Of a stretch of 64,000 nucleotides of DNA, positions 16,927-27,700 are shown in pieces. Position numbers and translations under genes: made by a program. Under the pieces are notes generated by a model, which searched no databases, was not told where the DNA came from, and saw only the letters and a list, made by a program, of their open reading frames with translations. The number at the start of each line of letters is the position of its first letter. Position 1 is the first letter of the stretch. Source of the DNA: Methylococcales bacterium (GTDB lineage Bacteria > Pseudomonadota > Gammaproteobacteria > Methylococcales > Methylomonadaceae); NCBI GenBank assembly GCA_028715725.1, contig JAQURG010000005.1, positions 62,001-126,000 on the forward strand, given 5' to 3'.

Positions 16927-17781
16927 ATGGTATCGAAATTAACAACATCTGATCATAATTCTGATATTGCCGGGTTAAAATATGTCTATCCGGTTATTTC
17001 CCGGCGTATGGGCGGATTATCCATTGGCATCAATTTTAATACCAATAATGCCTGCAATTGGCGTTGCCTATACTGCCAGGTTCCTGATTTAAAAATTGGC
17101 GCAGCGCCTGAAATGGATTTTAAGGTACTCGAGGATGAGTTAAGGTTTTTTCTTGACGATGTGCTTTACGGCGACTTTTATCAGCGTTTTCAGGTTAGTG
17201 AAGATAAACGGGTCATTAAGGATATTGCAATTGCCGGCAATGGGGAGCCGACCAGTTTAAGAAATTTTGCCCAGGCGGTAGAGCTGATCGGCAGGATAGC
17301 AACAGAAAAAGGTGTTCTTCCGCACAGTGATTTTTTGCTGATTACTAATGGCAGTTTGGTGCATCAAGCCAAAGTACAGGAGGGTTTAAAAATTTTAAAG
17401 GCTTATGGAGGAGAAGTCTGGTACAAGCTGGATAGCGCTACTGAGGAAGGCAGGGCTTTGATTAATAATTCCAGGCAAAGTAACAAGGCTAGTTTGAGAA
17501 ATTTGATGCTTTCAACAACGTTGTGTCCGACAAAGCTGCAAACCTGTCTGATCGATTATGACAAACAAGGTTTTCCTCTTGTTGAGAGAGCAGCTTTCCT
17601 TGATTTTCTAAAGAACATAAAGGAAATGGGTTGCCTGCTGAAGCATGTGCTGTTGTATACAATTGCAAGGCCTTCATTACAGCCGGAAGCAACAAGACTG
17701 GGGCCGTTATCAGCCGAAACATTAAATGGTTTTGCCGATGAAATCCGGCTTTTAGGATTTGAAGTTTCAGTGACGGTCTGA
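16927..17781 (+). CDS. Radical SAM family protein
   Basis: Starting at ATG 16927 the product is 284 residues; an in-frame ATG at 16876 would add 17 low-complexity residues. The radical SAM cluster motif CNWRCLYC follows SIGINFNTNNA near residue 40. Downstream GNGEPTSLRNF corresponds to the glycine-rich SAM-binding strand. Members of this subfamily are widespread in proteobacteria but their substrate is not known to me. No maturase or peptide substrate lies beside it. It precedes tRNA-Leu by about 75 bases and is probably transcribed on its own. Confidence 0.8.
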   Translation: MVSKLTTSDHNSDIAGLKYVYPVISRRMGGLSIGINFNTNNACNWRCLYCQVPDLKIGAAPEMDFKVLEDELRFFLDDVLYGDFYQRFQVSEDKRVIKDIAIAGNGEPTSLRNFAQAVELIGRIATEKGVLPHSDFLLITNGSLVHQAKVQEGLKILKAYGGEVWYKLDSATEEGRALINNSRQSNKASLRNLMLSTTLCPTKLQTCLIDYDKQGFPLVERAAFLDFLKNIKEMGCLLKHVLLYTIARPSLQPEATRLGPLSAETLNGFADEIRLLGFEVSVTV

Positions 17782-17809
17782 TCGTCTTTGAGCAGTAATA
17801 AGTTATTGC

Positions 17810-17838
17810 TTGATATGATGGCGATAAATATTTATAAT
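17810..17838 (+). promoter_or_regulatory. Sigma-70 promoter of tRNA-Leu
   Basis: TTGATA at 17810-17815 and TATAAT at 17833-17838 are separated by 17 bases. The tRNA begins 18 bases downstream, which fits a short trailer before the 5' end. Confidence 0.65.
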
Positions 17839-17855
17839 CTCTGGTTCATATAAGT

Positions 17856-17940
17856 GCGAATGTGGCGGAACTGGTAGACGCGCTGGATTTAGGTTCCAGT
17901 AGGTTATCCTGTGAGAGTTCGAGTCTCTCCATTCGCACCA
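17856..17940 (+). tRNA. tRNA-Leu (anticodon TAG)
   Basis: The 85-base gene has a GCGAATG/CATTCGC acceptor stem and an encoded CCA end. The anticodon stem CTGGA/TCCAG encloses loop TTTAGGT, giving TAG. A long variable arm follows and the T-loop reads GTTCGAGTC. It lies just upstream of tig. Confidence 0.97.
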
Positions 17941-18040
17941 CCCAATTCAAAAAAAGTGGCTATTGCCGTCAAGCTTTTCGGTTCTTTCAAATCATTCCCC
18001 GTATTCCATAAAACCCTTCAAAAATGTGTGAGGTAAAGAA

Positions 18041-19342
18041 ATGCAAGTTTCTGTCGAAAAGACATCAGAATTAAGCAGAAAAATGACAGTTAGTGTGCCT
18101 GAATCCGTTGTTCAGGAGAAAATGACGGCGCGTTTAAAGTCGTTAGCTCGCGAAGTTAAAATTGATGGTTTTCGTCCCGGCAAAGTGCCTCAGCACGTTG
18201 TTAATAAAATGTTTGGGGACAGGGTCCGTAATGAAATTTCAGGCGACCTTATTAATACCACTTTCTATGATGCATTACAGGATCAGGACTTAAGACCTGC
18301 CGGCCATCCGCATATTCAGTCGGAGGATGAAGCTGAAGGTTTTAAATACACGGCTGTGTTTGAAGTGTATCCTGAAATATCCCTTGAAGGGATTGATCAA
18401 CTCGAAGTGGAGCGTCCGGTTGCAACAGTCAGCGATGCTGATGTTGACGACATGATCGAGAAACTCAGAGCGCAAAAGCAAACCTGGCTTGTGGTTGAAC
18501 GTGCTGCCCAAAACAATGATCGTGTAACTATCAGTTTTTCAGGCGTTTCTGAAGGCGAAAACTTTACCGACGGCAAAGTGGAAGATTTCCAGGTTGTTTG
18601 CGGAGCGAATAAAATGATCCCCGGCTTTGAAGATAATCTGGTCGGTCTTGCCGCGGGTGAAAGTAAAACATTTACAATCTCTTTTCCGGAAGATTACGGC
18701 AACGCAAAACTGGCAGGTAAAGCTGCTGAGTTTGAAGTGGAAGTGACTAAGGTTGAAGAGCCCGTACTGCCGGAAATTGATGAAGATTTTGTTAAAGCCT
18801 ATGGTATCGAAGACGGCTCAGCAGAGTCTTTCCGTGATGATGTTAAAAATAACATTGAAAGAGAGTTGGAGCAGGCGTTGCGTGGCAAACTAAAAAATGC
18901 CGTGATGGATGCTCTCTATGAAAAAATTCAGATTACTGTGCCTGATACTTTGGTTGATGCAGAGGTTGAGAACCTGATGAAGCCTTACATCGAAACAGCC
19001 AAAAGACAGAAAATGAACCTCGAAGAGTTGCAGTTGCCAAGAGATGTGTTCGAAGAACAGGCCAGGCACCGCGTGGCGTTAGGTTTAATCCTGGGCGAAA
19101 TAATTCAAAAAAATGCTATTAAATTGGATAGTAATAAAGTACGCTCTACTATTGAGGATATGGCCAGAAGCTATGAACATCCTGAAGATGTGGTTGCGTG
19201 GTATTATGCAGATGAAAAGCGTTTGAATGACGTTCAGCAAATGGTACTGGAAGATCAAACAATTGAATGGTTGGTCGCTCAAGCACGAGTATCAGACAAA
19301 ACGATAAGTTTCAGTGATGCTATGGATAAACAGCAACAGTAA
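18041..19342 (+). CDS. tig: Trigger factor, ribosome-associated chaperone and prolyl isomerase
   Basis: The 433-residue protein carries the ribosome-binding signature FRPGKVPQ near residues 44-52 in the N-terminal domain (1-115). An FKBP-type isomerase domain follows at about 155-245 (NDRVTISFSGVSEGENF... MIPGFEDNLVGLAAGESKTF), then a long helical C-terminal domain. It meets nascent chains at the ribosome exit. Length is normal for the family. A GTGAGGTAAAG ribosome binding site precedes the ATG. It heads the tig-clpP-clpX block, with clpP only 9 bases downstream, so the two are co-transcribed. Confidence 0.97.
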   Translation: MQVSVEKTSELSRKMTVSVPESVVQEKMTARLKSLAREVKIDGFRPGKVPQHVVNKMFGDRVRNEISGDLINTTFYDALQDQDLRPAGHPHIQSEDEAEGFKYTAVFEVYPEISLEGIDQLEVERPVATVSDADVDDMIEKLRAQKQTWLVVERAAQNNDRVTISFSGVSEGENFTDGKVEDFQVVCGANKMIPGFEDNLVGLAAGESKTFTISFPEDYGNAKLAGKAAEFEVEVTKVEEPVLPEIDEDFVKAYGIEDGSAESFRDDVKNNIERELEQALRGKLKNAVMDALYEKIQITVPDTLVDAEVENLMKPYIETAKRQKMNLEELQLPRDVFEEQARHRVALGLILGEIIQKNAIKLDSNKVRSTIEDMARSYEHPEDVVAWYYADEKRLNDVQQMVLEDQTIEWLVAQARVSDKTISFSDAMDKQQQ

Positions 19343-19351
19343 GGTTTTTTA

Positions 19352-19999
19352 ATGTATCAACAGTATGTGATGAATCAAGCGAAAGCTTTAGAAGCGGCAG
19401 GTGGATTAGTACCTATTGTGATCGAACAAACCGCCAGAGGCGAGCGTTCCTTCGATATTTACTCAAGACTTTTAAAAGAGCGGGTCATTTTTTTAGTCGG
19501 TCAGGTTGAAGATTACATGGCCAATCTGGTAGTGGCTCAGCTGCTTTTTCTGGAATCGGAAAACCCTGATAAAGATATTCATCTCTATATTAATTCTCCC
19601 GGTGGATCAGTGACCGCGGGTATGTCTATATATGACACCATGCAATTTATCAAGCCGGATGTAAGCACGCTTTGCATAGGGCAGGCGGCCAGTATGGGCG
19701 CATTGCTGTTAACCGGTGGGGCGGCAGGCAAGCGTTATTGTCTGCCGCATTCAAGAATGATGATCCATCAGCCATTAGGCGGATTTCAGGGGCAAGCTTC
19801 TGATTTTGATATCCACGCCAAGGAGATTTTATCTATCAGAGATAAACTGAACAAGATATTGGCGTTCCATACCGGTCAGCCTCTGGAAAAAGTACAGCAG
19901 GATACCGATAGAGATAATTTTTTAAGCGCTGAGGATTCGGTAAATTATGGATTGGTTGATAAGGTTTTATCAAAGAGAGTGATGGGTTCTGATTTATAA
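19352..19999 (+). CDS. clpP: ATP-dependent Clp protease proteolytic subunit
   Basis: The 215-residue serine protease has the catalytic triad Ser114 ([11 protein letters not shown]), His139 ([11 protein letters not shown]) and Asp188 (TDRDNF). A short N-terminal propeptide precedes [22 protein letters not shown], which is removed in mature ClpP. Fourteen subunits form a barrel fed by ClpX, which is encoded next. The gene follows tig by 9 bases and precedes clpX by 84 bases. Confidence 0.98.
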   Translation: MYQQYVMNQAKALEAAGGLVPIVIEQTARGERSFDIYSRLLKERVIFLVGQVEDYMANLVVAQLLFLESENPDKDIHLYINSPGGSVTAGMSIYDTMQFIKPDVSTLCIGQAASMGALLLTGGAAGKRYCLPHSRMMIHQPLGGFQGQASDFDIHAKEILSIRDKLNKILAFHTGQPLEKVQQDTDRDNFLSAEDSVNYGLVDKVLSKRVMGSDL

Positions 20000-20083
20000 A
20001 AGTTGGTATTCTTTTTGGTATTTCGGTATCCTTTGTTTTATCGAAAGTAGAAACATCATAGGGATATTTGCAGGAGACATAGT

Positions 20084-21358
20084 ATGAGTAATGACAAAAA
20101 CGGCAAAGATGATGATAAGCTGCTTTATTGTTCTTTTTGCGGTAAAAGCCAGCATGAAGTCAGAAAGCTTATTGCCGGCCCTTCGGTTTATGTTTGTGAT
20201 GAGTGTGTAGAGCTTTGTAACGATATTATAAAGGATGAATTACAGGATGACGCTTCCTCTTTTGGCGGTAGCGAATTACCCAAACCAAAACAGATAAAAG
20301 AAGAGCTTGACGCTTATGTTATCGGCCAGGATCGGGCAAAAAAGATTCTTGCCGTGGCAGTTTATAATCACTATAAGCGCTTGCGTAGTAAGGCAAAAAA
20401 AGAGTCTGTTGAATTAGCAAAAAGCAATATTTTATTGATCGGGCCTACCGGTTCAGGGAAGACATTATTGGCTGAGACGTTGGCGCGCTTGCTGGATGTG
20501 CCCTTTACTATTGCTGATGCTACTACATTAACAGAAGCAGGTTATGTGGGTGAGGACGTTGAAAATATCATTCAGAAAATTCTGCAAAAATGTGACTATG
20601 ATGTAGAAAAAGCTGAAACCGGCATAGTTTATATTGATGAGATTGATAAAATTTCCAGAAAATCAGAGAATGTATCCATTACTCGTGATGTCTCAGGTGA
20701 GGGTGTACAGCAGGCTTTGCTGAAATTGATTGAAGGGACAGTGGCTTCAGTTCCTCCTCAGGGGGGACGTAAGCATCCTCAGGGAGAGTTTTTACAGGTC
20801 AATACAGCTAATATTTTATTTATTGTCGGAGGTGCTTTTGCAGGATTGGATCGTGTTATCAAGGCGCGGTCTGAAAAAGGCGGCATAGGTTTTTCAGCTG
20901 AAGTAAAAACCAAGGATGAGTCAAAAAATGTAGGTCAGCTGTTTGCCGAAGTTGAATCCGAAGACTTGATAAAATACGGCTTGATTCCTGAGTTTGTGGG
21001 TCGTTTGCCGATCATTGCGACGCTGGACGAACTGGACGAGCAGGCTTTAGTGCAAATACTGACTGAGCCTAAAAATGCATTAACCAAACAATATAAACAT
21101 CTGTTTGAGATGGAAGGCGCCGATCTGGAATTCCGTGATGATTCTTTAAGCGCCATCGCCCGTAAGGCCATGGAAAGAAAAACCGGCGCCAGAGGACTTA
21201 GAACCATTGTTGAAAATATCTTGCTGAATACCATGTATGAACTGCCATCGGCAGATAATATTTGTAAAGTAGTTGTTGATGAGAGTGTTATTTTAGGTCA
21301 ATCCGAGCCTCTCCTGGTTTATGAAACCGGAAAGAAGAAGGCTTCATCCGAGTCTTGA
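20084..21358 (+). CDS. clpX: ATP-dependent Clp protease ATP-binding subunit ClpX
   Basis: The 424-residue AAA+ unfoldase has an N-terminal zinc-binding domain with Cys16, Cys19, Cys38 and Cys41. The Walker A box GPTGSGKT is near residue 120, pore loop GYVGEDVE follows, Walker B is IVYIDEIDK, and the substrate loop is [10 protein letters not shown]. It unfolds tagged proteins and passes them to ClpP. The start has a CAGGAGACAT ribosome binding site. A strong terminator follows at 21375-21408, closing the tig-clpP-clpX unit. Confidence 0.98.
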   Translation: MSNDKNGKDDDKLLYCSFCGKSQHEVRKLIAGPSVYVCDECVELCNDIIKDELQDDASSFGGSELPKPKQIKEELDAYVIGQDRAKKILAVAVYNHYKRLRSKAKKESVELAKSNILLIGPTGSGKTLLAETLARLLDVPFTIADATTLTEAGYVGEDVENIIQKILQKCDYDVEKAETGIVYIDEIDKISRKSENVSITRDVSGEGVQQALLKLIEGTVASVPPQGGRKHPQGEFLQVNTANILFIVGGAFAGLDRVIKARSEKGGIGFSAEVKTKDESKNVGQLFAEVESEDLIKYGLIPEFVGRLPIIATLDELDEQALVQILTEPKNALTKQYKHLFEMEGADLEFRDDSLSAIARKAMERKTGARGLRTIVENILLNTMYELPSADNICKVVVDESVILGQSEPLLVYETGKKKASSES

Positions 21359-21374
21359 CAGCACTGCTTTTGAT

Positions 21375-21408
21375 AAAAAGGGAGCTTATTAAAGCTCCCT
21401 TTTTTTTG
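21375..21408 (+). terminator. Rho-independent terminator after clpX
   Basis: The stem AAAGGGAGCTT / AAAGCTCCCTT, with a short ATT loop, is followed by a run of eight Ts, starting 17 bases after the clpX stop. Confidence 0.9.
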
Positions 21409-21767
21409 CCCGATAACTTGAAATAACGGCTAAATCTTTACTCTCCGGAAAGACGAAGAAAATATAAATTTTAAGGGCCGGATATTCGTGGTAATAATAG
21501 AGTCCGGGCTATACCTTGTTCAACATGTGCTCTAGGTACGATATTGATAGAGTGATACTTTAGTAGAGCTATTAAGTCAGGGATGGAATTTTAAGGTTCT
21601 AGATAGAGTTAATTTTATAAATTGACTTTACAAATGTGCGCATGTTCCGCTGAGCTGATTTAAATGCGTTATGATGAGAAGCGCTCTTAAAATTCAGCCA
21701 AATACTTGCTATTTTAATTTGTACCGCCATACTTCATCTAAACCAAAAATTGTTAAAGGTTCCGTTT
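21409..21767. other. clpX-lon intergenic region
   Basis: This 359-base gap separates the clpX terminator from lon. I see no gene. The only recognisable element is a possible heat-shock promoter at its right end (21705-21732). Confidence 0.5.
21705..21732 (+). promoter_or_regulatory. Possible heat-shock (sigma-32) promoter of lon
   Basis: CTTGCT at 21705-21710 and CGCCATAC at 21725-21732, 14 bases apart, resemble the sigma-32 consensus CTTGAA-N13/14-CCCCATNT. The lon start lies 36 bases downstream. The match is partial, and the idea rests mainly on lon being a heat-shock gene in related bacteria. Confidence 0.35.
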
Positions 21768-24200
21768 ATGGAAACACATAAAATGACAGAGTTACAAGAA
21801 AAACATACCTTGATTCCGATTTTACCACTTAGAGACGTTGTGGTTTATCCGCACATGGTTATCCCCTTATTTGTCGGCAGAGAGCGATCTATTGATGCCT
21901 TGGATGCCGCTATGAAAGATAACAAGCAGATTTTACTGGTCGCGCAAAAGGAAGCTGAAATTGATGAACCCGAGTTCCCTGATCTTTATCAGGTTGGGAC
22001 TCTGGCAAATATTCTACAGTTATTGAAGCTGCCTGACGGCACCGTCAAGGTTTTGGTGGAAGGAAGTCAACGGAGCAAAGTCATTCATTATAAAGAAACG
22101 GGGAGTTTTTTTTCTGCACTTGTGGTAGAGCTGAAAGATATCTTAACGTTATCCGAGCAAGAGCAAGATGTATTACAACGGACTGCAATGGGCTCATTTG
22201 ATCAATACGTCAAATTGAACAACAAGATTCCGCCAGAAGTTTTAAGCGCTTTGTCAGGCATTGATGATCCCAGTCGTCTTGCCGATACGATGGCGGCTCA
22301 TATGACTCTGAAAGTCAGTGAAAAACAGGCAATACTTGAAACCGCAGATGTTGAAAAACGTCTGGAAAACTTGATGACCATCATGGAAGGGGAAGTCGAC
22401 CTTTTGGAAATGGAGAAAAAAATTCGTGTTCGCGTCAAGCAGCAAATGGAGAAGAACCAGAGGGAATATTATCTGAATGAACAGATGAAGGCTATTCAAA
22501 AAGAACTGGGCGATATGGATGATGTGCCGAGTGAAATTGAAGAACTGGAAAAGAAAATAGCGAATGCCGGTATGTCAAAGGAGGCGAGAACAAAAGCCGA
22601 GGCTGAACTGAACAAGTTGAAATTGATGTCTCCTATGTCTGCTGAAGCGACTGTGGTGCGCAATTACATAGACTGGATAGTTAATGTGCCCTGGAAGAAA
22701 ACCACTAAAGTGCGGCATGATTTAAAAATTGCCGAGCAGGTTTTGGAGTCGGAGCATTATGGCCTTGATAAGGTAAAGGAGCGAATTCTTGAGTTTCTTG
22801 CAGTACACCAGCGAGTCAAACAGATCAAAGGGCCTATTTTATGTCTGGTGGGGCCTCCTGGTGTGGGTAAAACTTCATTGGGCGAGTCAATCGCCAGAGC
22901 AACCAATCGTAAATATGTGCGTATGGCCTTGGGTGGAGTTCGTGATGAAGCTGAAATTCGCGGACATAGACGCACTTACATAGGTTCCATGCCCGGTAAA
23001 ATTTTGCAGAATCTTGCCAAGGTGAAGACAAGGAATCCCATGTTTTTACTTGATGAGATCGACAAAATGGCGGCTGATTTCAGAGGCGACCCGGCATCGG
23101 CTTTGTTGGAAGTTCTGGATCCGGAACAAAATCACACTTTCTCCGATCATTATCTGGAAGTTGATTTTGATTTGTCCGATGTAATGTTCGTCGCTACTGC
23201 CAATACTATGAATATTCCACCGGCGTTACTGGACAGAATGGAGGTAATACGTCTTGCGGGCTACACAGAAGATGAAAAAATCAATATTGCCATTCGCTAT
23301 TTGATACCTAAACAGGTCAAAAATAATGGTGTTGAAGAAAGTGAAATTGAAATTTCAGAAGCCGCAGTCAGGGATATGATTCGATATTATTCTCGTGAAG
23401 CCGGTGTTCGAAGTCTTGAGCGCGATATTTCTAAAATTTGCCGTAAAGTGGTTAAAGATCTATTGTTGAAGCAAGAAAACGCTAAAGTCTGGGTGACTCC
23501 CGGAAATCTCGATAAATACTTGGGAGTCAGGCGTTATAGTTATGGCCTTGCCGAAGAGCAGGATCAAATTGGACAGGTAACTGGCTTGGCATGGACACAA
23601 GTGGGCGGTGAATTATTAACAATAGAGACAGCAGTTATCCCGGGAAAAGGCAAACAATCGGCCACGGGCAAGCTTGGCGAAGTCATGAAAGAATCGATTG
23701 AAGCTGCTATGACCGTAGTCAGGAGCCGTTCAGGAGTCTTAGGGGTAAACAATGAAGTATTCCAGAAGAACGATATTCATATTCATGTCCCTGAAGGCGC
23801 TACTCCGAAAGATGGCCCCAGCGCTGGTATCGGTATGTGTACAGCCATTATTTCAGCATTGACAAAAATCCCTGTGCGCGCAAATGTTGCCATGACTGGT
23901 GAAATTACGTTACGTGGAGAAGTATTGCCTATCGGTGGGTTAAAAGAAAAACTGCTGGCCGCTCACCGGGGCGGCATCACAACTGTTATCATTCCGGATG
24001 AAAATGAAAAGGATCTGGTTGAGATACCTGAAAACATCAAGCAAAACCTGGACATTAAACCGGTCCATTGGATTGAAGAAGTTTTAGCAATTGCTTTGCA
24101 GTATATGCCTGTTCCGCTTGATATAAAAACCGATGAAGAAAAGAGTAAAAAAGAAGTGGATTCTGTCAAATTAATACAACAGGGTCTTACTGCACATTAA
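21768..24200 (+). CDS. lon: ATP-dependent protease Lon
   Basis: From ATG 21768 ([12 protein letters not shown]) the product is 810 residues; a TTG at 21750 is less likely, and AAAGG sits 8 bases before the ATG. The N-terminal substrate-binding domain spans about 10-205 and starts [20 protein letters not shown]. The AAA+ module has Walker [10 protein letters not shown] and Walker [10 protein letters not shown]. The protease domain ends with the catalytic Ser in [11 protein letters not shown] and the catalytic Lys in [14 protein letters not shown]. Lon degrades misfolded and regulatory proteins. Its position between clpX and hupB is the common gammaproteobacterial order. Confidence 0.98.
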   Translation: METHKMTELQEKHTLIPILPLRDVVVYPHMVIPLFVGRERSIDALDAAMKDNKQILLVAQKEAEIDEPEFPDLYQVGTLANILQLLKLPDGTVKVLVEGSQRSKVIHYKETGSFFSALVVELKDILTLSEQEQDVLQRTAMGSFDQYVKLNNKIPPEVLSALSGIDDPSRLADTMAAHMTLKVSEKQAILETADVEKRLENLMTIMEGEVDLLEMEKKIRVRVKQQMEKNQREYYLNEQMKAIQKELGDMDDVPSEIEELEKKIANAGMSKEARTKAEAELNKLKLMSPMSAEATVVRNYIDWIVNVPWKKTTKVRHDLKIAEQVLESEHYGLDKVKERILEFLAVHQRVKQIKGPILCLVGPPGVGKTSLGESIARATNRKYVRMALGGVRDEAEIRGHRRTYIGSMPGKILQNLAKVKTRNPMFLLDEIDKMAADFRGDPASALLEVLDPEQNHTFSDHYLEVDFDLSDVMFVATANTMNIPPALLDRMEVIRLAGYTEDEKINIAIRYLIPKQVKNNGVEESEIEISEAAVRDMIRYYSREAGVRSLERDISKICRKVVKDLLLKQENAKVWVTPGNLDKYLGVRRYSYGLAEEQDQIGQVTGLAWTQVGGELLTIETAVIPGKGKQSATGKLGEVMKESIEAAMTVVRSRSGVLGVNNEVFQKNDIHIHVPEGATPKDGPSAGIGMCTAIISALTKIPVRANVAMTGEITLRGEVLPIGGLKEKLLAAHRGGITTVIIPDENEKDLVEIPENIKQNLDIKPVHWIEEVLAIALQYMPVPLDIKTDEEKSKKEVDSVKLIQQGLTAH

Positions 24201-24374
24201 TTATGGCAGGCTAATTCATGAAGCCCTTAAAAATCATGGCTTCCAGAGGCTTTAAAGCTTGACACTGTGTCGCAGCTATTGATATAAATGCCGGTGTTTC
24301 TTGTGTTGCTGTGGTTGTGCATAAGAATAGAACATATGGTTTTACACTACACATAAACTTCCTCAGGAGGAATA

Positions 24375-24659
24375 ATGAATAAATCGGAACTTATTGACGC
24401 CATAGCTGAAACAGCCGGCTTAACAAAAGCAGATGCCGGCCGCGCACTTGATGGTTTTACTAAAGCAGTTACAGCCGCGCTAAGAAGCGAAGATCCAAAA
24501 GATAGAAATGTGGCTTTGGTCGGCTTTGGAACCTTTGCTGTAAAGGAAAGAGCGGAACGAAAAGGCCGTAATCCACAGTCTGGGGAAGAAATTACAATTA
24601 AAGCGGTAAAAATTCCTTCTTTTAAAGCTGGTAAATCATTAAGAGATGCTGTAAACTAG
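24375..24659 (+). CDS. hupB: DNA-binding protein HU (beta-type)
   Basis: The 94-residue protein has the HU fold: [20 protein letters not shown], then [28 protein letters not shown] and a C-terminal [11 protein letters not shown]. The DNA-intercalating Pro lies in the GRNPQSGE arm. HU dimers bend DNA and organise the nucleoid. A strong CAGGAGGAATA ribosome binding site precedes the start. It follows lon by 174 bases, as in many gammaproteobacteria. Confidence 0.96.
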   Translation: MNKSELIDAIAETAGLTKADAGRALDGFTKAVTAALRSEDPKDRNVALVGFGTFAVKERAERKGRNPQSGEEITIKAVKIPSFKAGKSLRDAVN

Positions 24660-24748
24660 CTTTTCTTTGTTGAGTTGTTTAGATCAACAAATAGAAATCC
24701 TAAAAAAAGCTGTTTTTATAAAGAATGCTTTATAATGGGGTAATAGTC

Positions 24749-24824
24749 GGGTGCTTAGCTCAGCTGGGAGAGCATCGCCCTTACAAGGCGAGGGTCGGGG
24801 GTTCGAACCCCTCAGCACCCACCA
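24749..24824 (+). tRNA. tRNA-Val (anticodon TAC)
   Basis: The 76-base gene has a GGGTGCT/AGCACCC acceptor stem, D-loop AGCTGGGAG, anticodon TAC in CCCTTACAAGG, T-loop GTTCGAACC and encoded CCA. A TATAAT box lies at 24731-24736. Co-transcribed with tRNA-Asp. Confidence 0.97.
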
Positions 24825-24830
24825 GACTTT

Positions 24831-24907
24831 GGAGTGGTAGTTCAGTTGGTTAGAATACCGGCCTGTCACGCCGGTGGTCGCGGGTTCGAGCCCCGTCCAC
24901 TCCGCCA
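24831..24907 (+). tRNA. tRNA-Asp (anticodon GTC)
   Basis: The 77-base gene has a GGAGTGG/CCACTCC acceptor stem, anticodon GTC in GCCTGTCACGC, T-loop GTTCGAGCC and encoded CCA. It is 6 bases after tRNA-Val and is followed at once by a terminator. Confidence 0.97.
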
Positions 24908-24913
24908 AACTAC

Positions 24914-24949
24914 AAAACCCCGAACCATTTTGGTTCGGGGTTTTTTTTT
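24914..24949 (+). terminator. Rho-independent terminator after the tRNA pair
   Basis: The stem AAAACCCCGAACCA / TGGTTCGGGGTTTT with a tiny loop is followed by a run of nine Ts. Confidence 0.93.
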
Positions 24950-24980
24950 GCTTATTCTAAATTGTTTTTAGGGCTGGTCT

Positions 24981-26852
24981 ATGTTGACAAAAATTAGAGA
25001 AAAAGCACAAGGTGCTTTTGCATGGGGTATATTGATATTGATCTGTATTCCTTTTGCATTATGGGGTATCAATAACTATCTCGACACAGGGAAAGAAGCG
25101 CCAATCGCGTCAGTGGGAGACAAGGATTTTTATCAGCGCGATCTTAATAACGCTTATGAACAATACAGCCAGAACCTTAGAGGGATGAGTATTGATGAGC
25201 AAACCTTAAAAGCGCAAGCATTACAAAAATTGATAAAAGATGAAGTTTTATTGCAATACGTGCATGCGGAAGGCCTTGTAGTAACCGATAATGAAGCACG
25301 TGATTTTATCAAGTCTTTGCCTTATTTTCAGGTGGACGGCAAGTTTAGCGACAAGCAATATAAAATGCTGCTCAGCTCACAGAGAATTTCGTCTGGCGAA
25401 TTTGTCAACAGAATTAAAAGCGCTCTGATTATGGAGCAGTTTCAGCACGCTATTGTAGACAGTAGTTTCGCTACTCAATATGATGTGGAGAGTTTTTTTA
25501 AAATCCAGAATCAGCAGAGAGACGTCGATTATGTAACGCTTGCGTTACAGTCGTTGCCAGAACAACCCACAGCAGAAGAAATTTCCACCTACTACCAACA
25601 GCATCAGGATTTATATCAAACGCCTGAACAGGTTTCAGTCGAGTATGTTGAGCTGTCACTTGAAGATGTTGCAAAGAAAGTAGTCGTCACCGACGACAAA
25701 TTAAAAGCCTTCTATGAAGAGCAAAAAGCGCAATATAGCACTCCGGAGCGCAGAAAAATCAGCCATATCCTGTTTGCAGTCAATGATAAAACCGATGCTA
25801 AAACTGCACTGGTAAAAGCTGAAAAAGCTAAACAGGAATTGGCGAATAAGGACTTTGCTGTATTAGCCGCAGAAGTTTCAGACGATAAATTGACAGCTAA
25901 AAAAGGAGGAGATTTGGGGCTGTTCAATGCCGGTGCTATGGATAAAGCGTTTGAAGATGCGGTTAATGCTTTGAAGCTTGGCGAGGTATCGAACCCGGTC
26001 AAATCTGCGTTTGGGTATCATTTAATCAAAGTGACCGAACTCGTGCCCGGAACCGTTAAGCCGTTTGATAGCGTTAAAAACGAAGTGGCTAAAGCTTATC
26101 AAAAAGCTCAGGCAGAAAATGCGTTCTATGAAGCTGGTGAAAAATTAACTGAAATGAGTTATGAGCATCCGGACAATTTACAAACAGTAGCCGATGCCCT
26201 GAGTCTTACTGTTCAAAAATCACCTTTATTTACCAGAACCAAAGGTGAAGGTATTGCAACTGATGATAAGGTACGCAATACAGCATTCTCGGAAGAAGTC
26301 TTGCAAGGTAATAACAGCGCACCGATAGAGCTGGGCGCTGAGCGCCTGGTAGTAGTGCGCCTGCTGGAGCACAAAGCGGCAGCCAAGCGCGAATTAAATG
26401 AAGTTAAACAGGAAGTGGCGGCGCTGTTATCGAAAGAGAAAGCCAAATTACTGACTGCCGAAAAAGCAAAGCAAATAAAAGCCCGCTTGCAAGCAGGTGA
26501 ACCATTTCAAAAGGTGGCGGCTGAAAACAAACTGGAAATCAAGACAGCGAAAGGACTGACACGCAACAAAAATGCCTTGCCGGAACAATTGAGTGAGGTC
26601 ATTTTTAAAGCAGCTAAACCCGTTGGTGATAAATCGAGTGTTTTTATTGCAGCGTTACCCAATGATGAACAGGCAGTAGTGAGCTTGTCCAAGGTAACCG
26701 CAGGCGTTATGAATGAGGATGACAAGAAGAAGCTGGAACTGGCGAAAAAGAGTATCGCCAATGCATTTGGTCAAACTGAATTTAATCAGGTTCTAAACAG
26801 TTTGCAAGCGGATGCCGATATAGAAGTCAGGGCAAAGGCTCAGGCTCAATAA
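24981..26852 (+). CDS. ppiD: Periplasmic peptidyl-prolyl isomerase/chaperone PpiD
   Basis: The 623-residue protein starts with a short cytoplasmic tail and one membrane helix (AFAWGILILICIPFALWGI, about 13-31) that anchors it to the inner membrane. A SurA-like N-terminal chaperone region (about 40-200) comes next. The parvulin domain (about 255-355) reads RKISHILFAVNDKTD...GGDLGLFNAGAMDKAFEDAV...SAFGYHLIKVTE. A long C-terminal region completes the protein. PpiD works near the Sec translocon on emerging outer-membrane and periplasmic proteins. It follows the hupB-tRNA unit and ends at a bidirectional terminator facing fabI. Confidence 0.93.
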   Translation: MLTKIREKAQGAFAWGILILICIPFALWGINNYLDTGKEAPIASVGDKDFYQRDLNNAYEQYSQNLRGMSIDEQTLKAQALQKLIKDEVLLQYVHAEGLVVTDNEARDFIKSLPYFQVDGKFSDKQYKMLLSSQRISSGEFVNRIKSALIMEQFQHAIVDSSFATQYDVESFFKIQNQQRDVDYVTLALQSLPEQPTAEEISTYYQQHQDLYQTPEQVSVEYVELSLEDVAKKVVVTDDKLKAFYEEQKAQYSTPERRKISHILFAVNDKTDAKTALVKAEKAKQELANKDFAVLAAEVSDDKLTAKKGGDLGLFNAGAMDKAFEDAVNALKLGEVSNPVKSAFGYHLIKVTELVPGTVKPFDSVKNEVAKAYQKAQAENAFYEAGEKLTEMSYEHPDNLQTVADALSLTVQKSPLFTRTKGEGIATDDKVRNTAFSEEVLQGNNSAPIELGAERLVVVRLLEHKAAAKRELNEVKQEVAALLSKEKAKLLTAEKAKQIKARLQAGEPFQKVAAENKLEIKTAKGLTRNKNALPEQLSEVIFKAAKPVGDKSSVFIAALPNDEQAVVSLSKVTAGVMNEDDKKKLELAKKSIANAFGQTEFNQVLNSLQADADIEVRAKAQAQ

Positions 26853-26870
26853 TCGAGTAATAATAAAATA

Positions 26871-26900
26871 AAAAAAGGGAGCATCAAGCTCCCTTTTTTA
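26871..26900. terminator. Bidirectional terminator between ppiD and fabI
   Basis: The stem AAAAAAGGGAGC / GCTCCCTTTTTT lies between the two converging genes and has A/T runs on both sides, so it can act in either direction. Confidence 0.88.
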
Positions 26901-26917
26901 TGAAATTAATAAATTGC

Positions 26918-27700
26918 TTACGATGCCGCTAAGCCGGCGATATTATAACCGCAATCAACATACGTAATCTCCCCGGTAATACCCGAAGCCAGATCCGAAC
27001 ACATAAAGGCGGCGGCGTTACCGACTTCTTCAATAGTCACATTTTTCTTTAACGGCGAAGTATCGGCAGCTTTACTTAGCATAGACTTGAAATCATTAAT
27101 GCCTGATGCGGCCAGCGTTCTGATAGGCCCGGCTGAGATTGCATTAACGCGCGTGCCTTCTGCGCCCAAGGCTACCGCCATATAACGCACATTGGCTTCC
27201 AGACTGGCCTTGGCGACACCCATGACGTTGTAGTTAGGAATCGCCCGTTCCGCGCCTAAATAAGTTAAAGTCAACAATGAGCCGTTACGCCCTTTCATCA
27301 TTGCGCGTCCGGCTCTTGCTAACGCAGTAAAGCTGTAAGAGCTGACATCGTGAGCGATTCTGAAATTTCCGCGGGTAGTGACGTCAACATAATCGCCATT
27401 TAAAGCATCACGCGGTGCGAAAGCGACCGAATGTACGATACAATCCAAACCATCCCAATAACTGCCCAGTTTGTCAAAAACAGTGTCAATATGTTCATCG
27501 ATGCTGACATCACATTCAATGGTAATTTTGGATTCACATTGTTCAGCCATTTCTTCGACACGGCTTTGCAGCTTTTCATTTTGAAAGGTAAACGCCAATT
27601 CAGCACCTTCGCGATGCATAGCTTGAGCAATCCCCCATGCAATAGAGCGATTACTGGCTAAACCCACGATCAAGACCCGTTTGCCCTGCATAAAACCCAT
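26918..27700 (-). CDS. fabI: Enoyl-[acyl-carrier-protein] reductase (NADH) FabI
   Basis: The 260-residue short-chain dehydrogenase has the FabI-type cofactor loop [15 protein letters not shown] near residue 12. Its catalytic Tyr-x6-Lys reads [19 protein letters not shown], followed by [16 protein letters not shown]. It performs the last reduction in each round of fatty-acid elongation and is the triclosan/isoniazid-type target class. Length matches E. coli FabI (262). It is a single gene converging on ppiD. Confidence 0.96.
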   Translation of the reverse strand: MGFMQGKRVLIVGLASNRSIAWGIAQAMHREGAELAFTFQNEKLQSRVEEMAEQCESKITIECDVSIDEHIDTVFDKLGSYWDGLDCIVHSVAFAPRDALNGDYVDVTTRGNFRIAHDVSSYSFTALARAGRAMMKGRNGSLLTLTYLGAERAIPNYNVMGVAKASLEANVRYMAVALGAEGTRVNAISAGPIRTLAASGINDFKSMLSKAADTSPLKKNVTIEEVGNAAAFMCSDLASGITGEITYVDCGYNIAGLAAS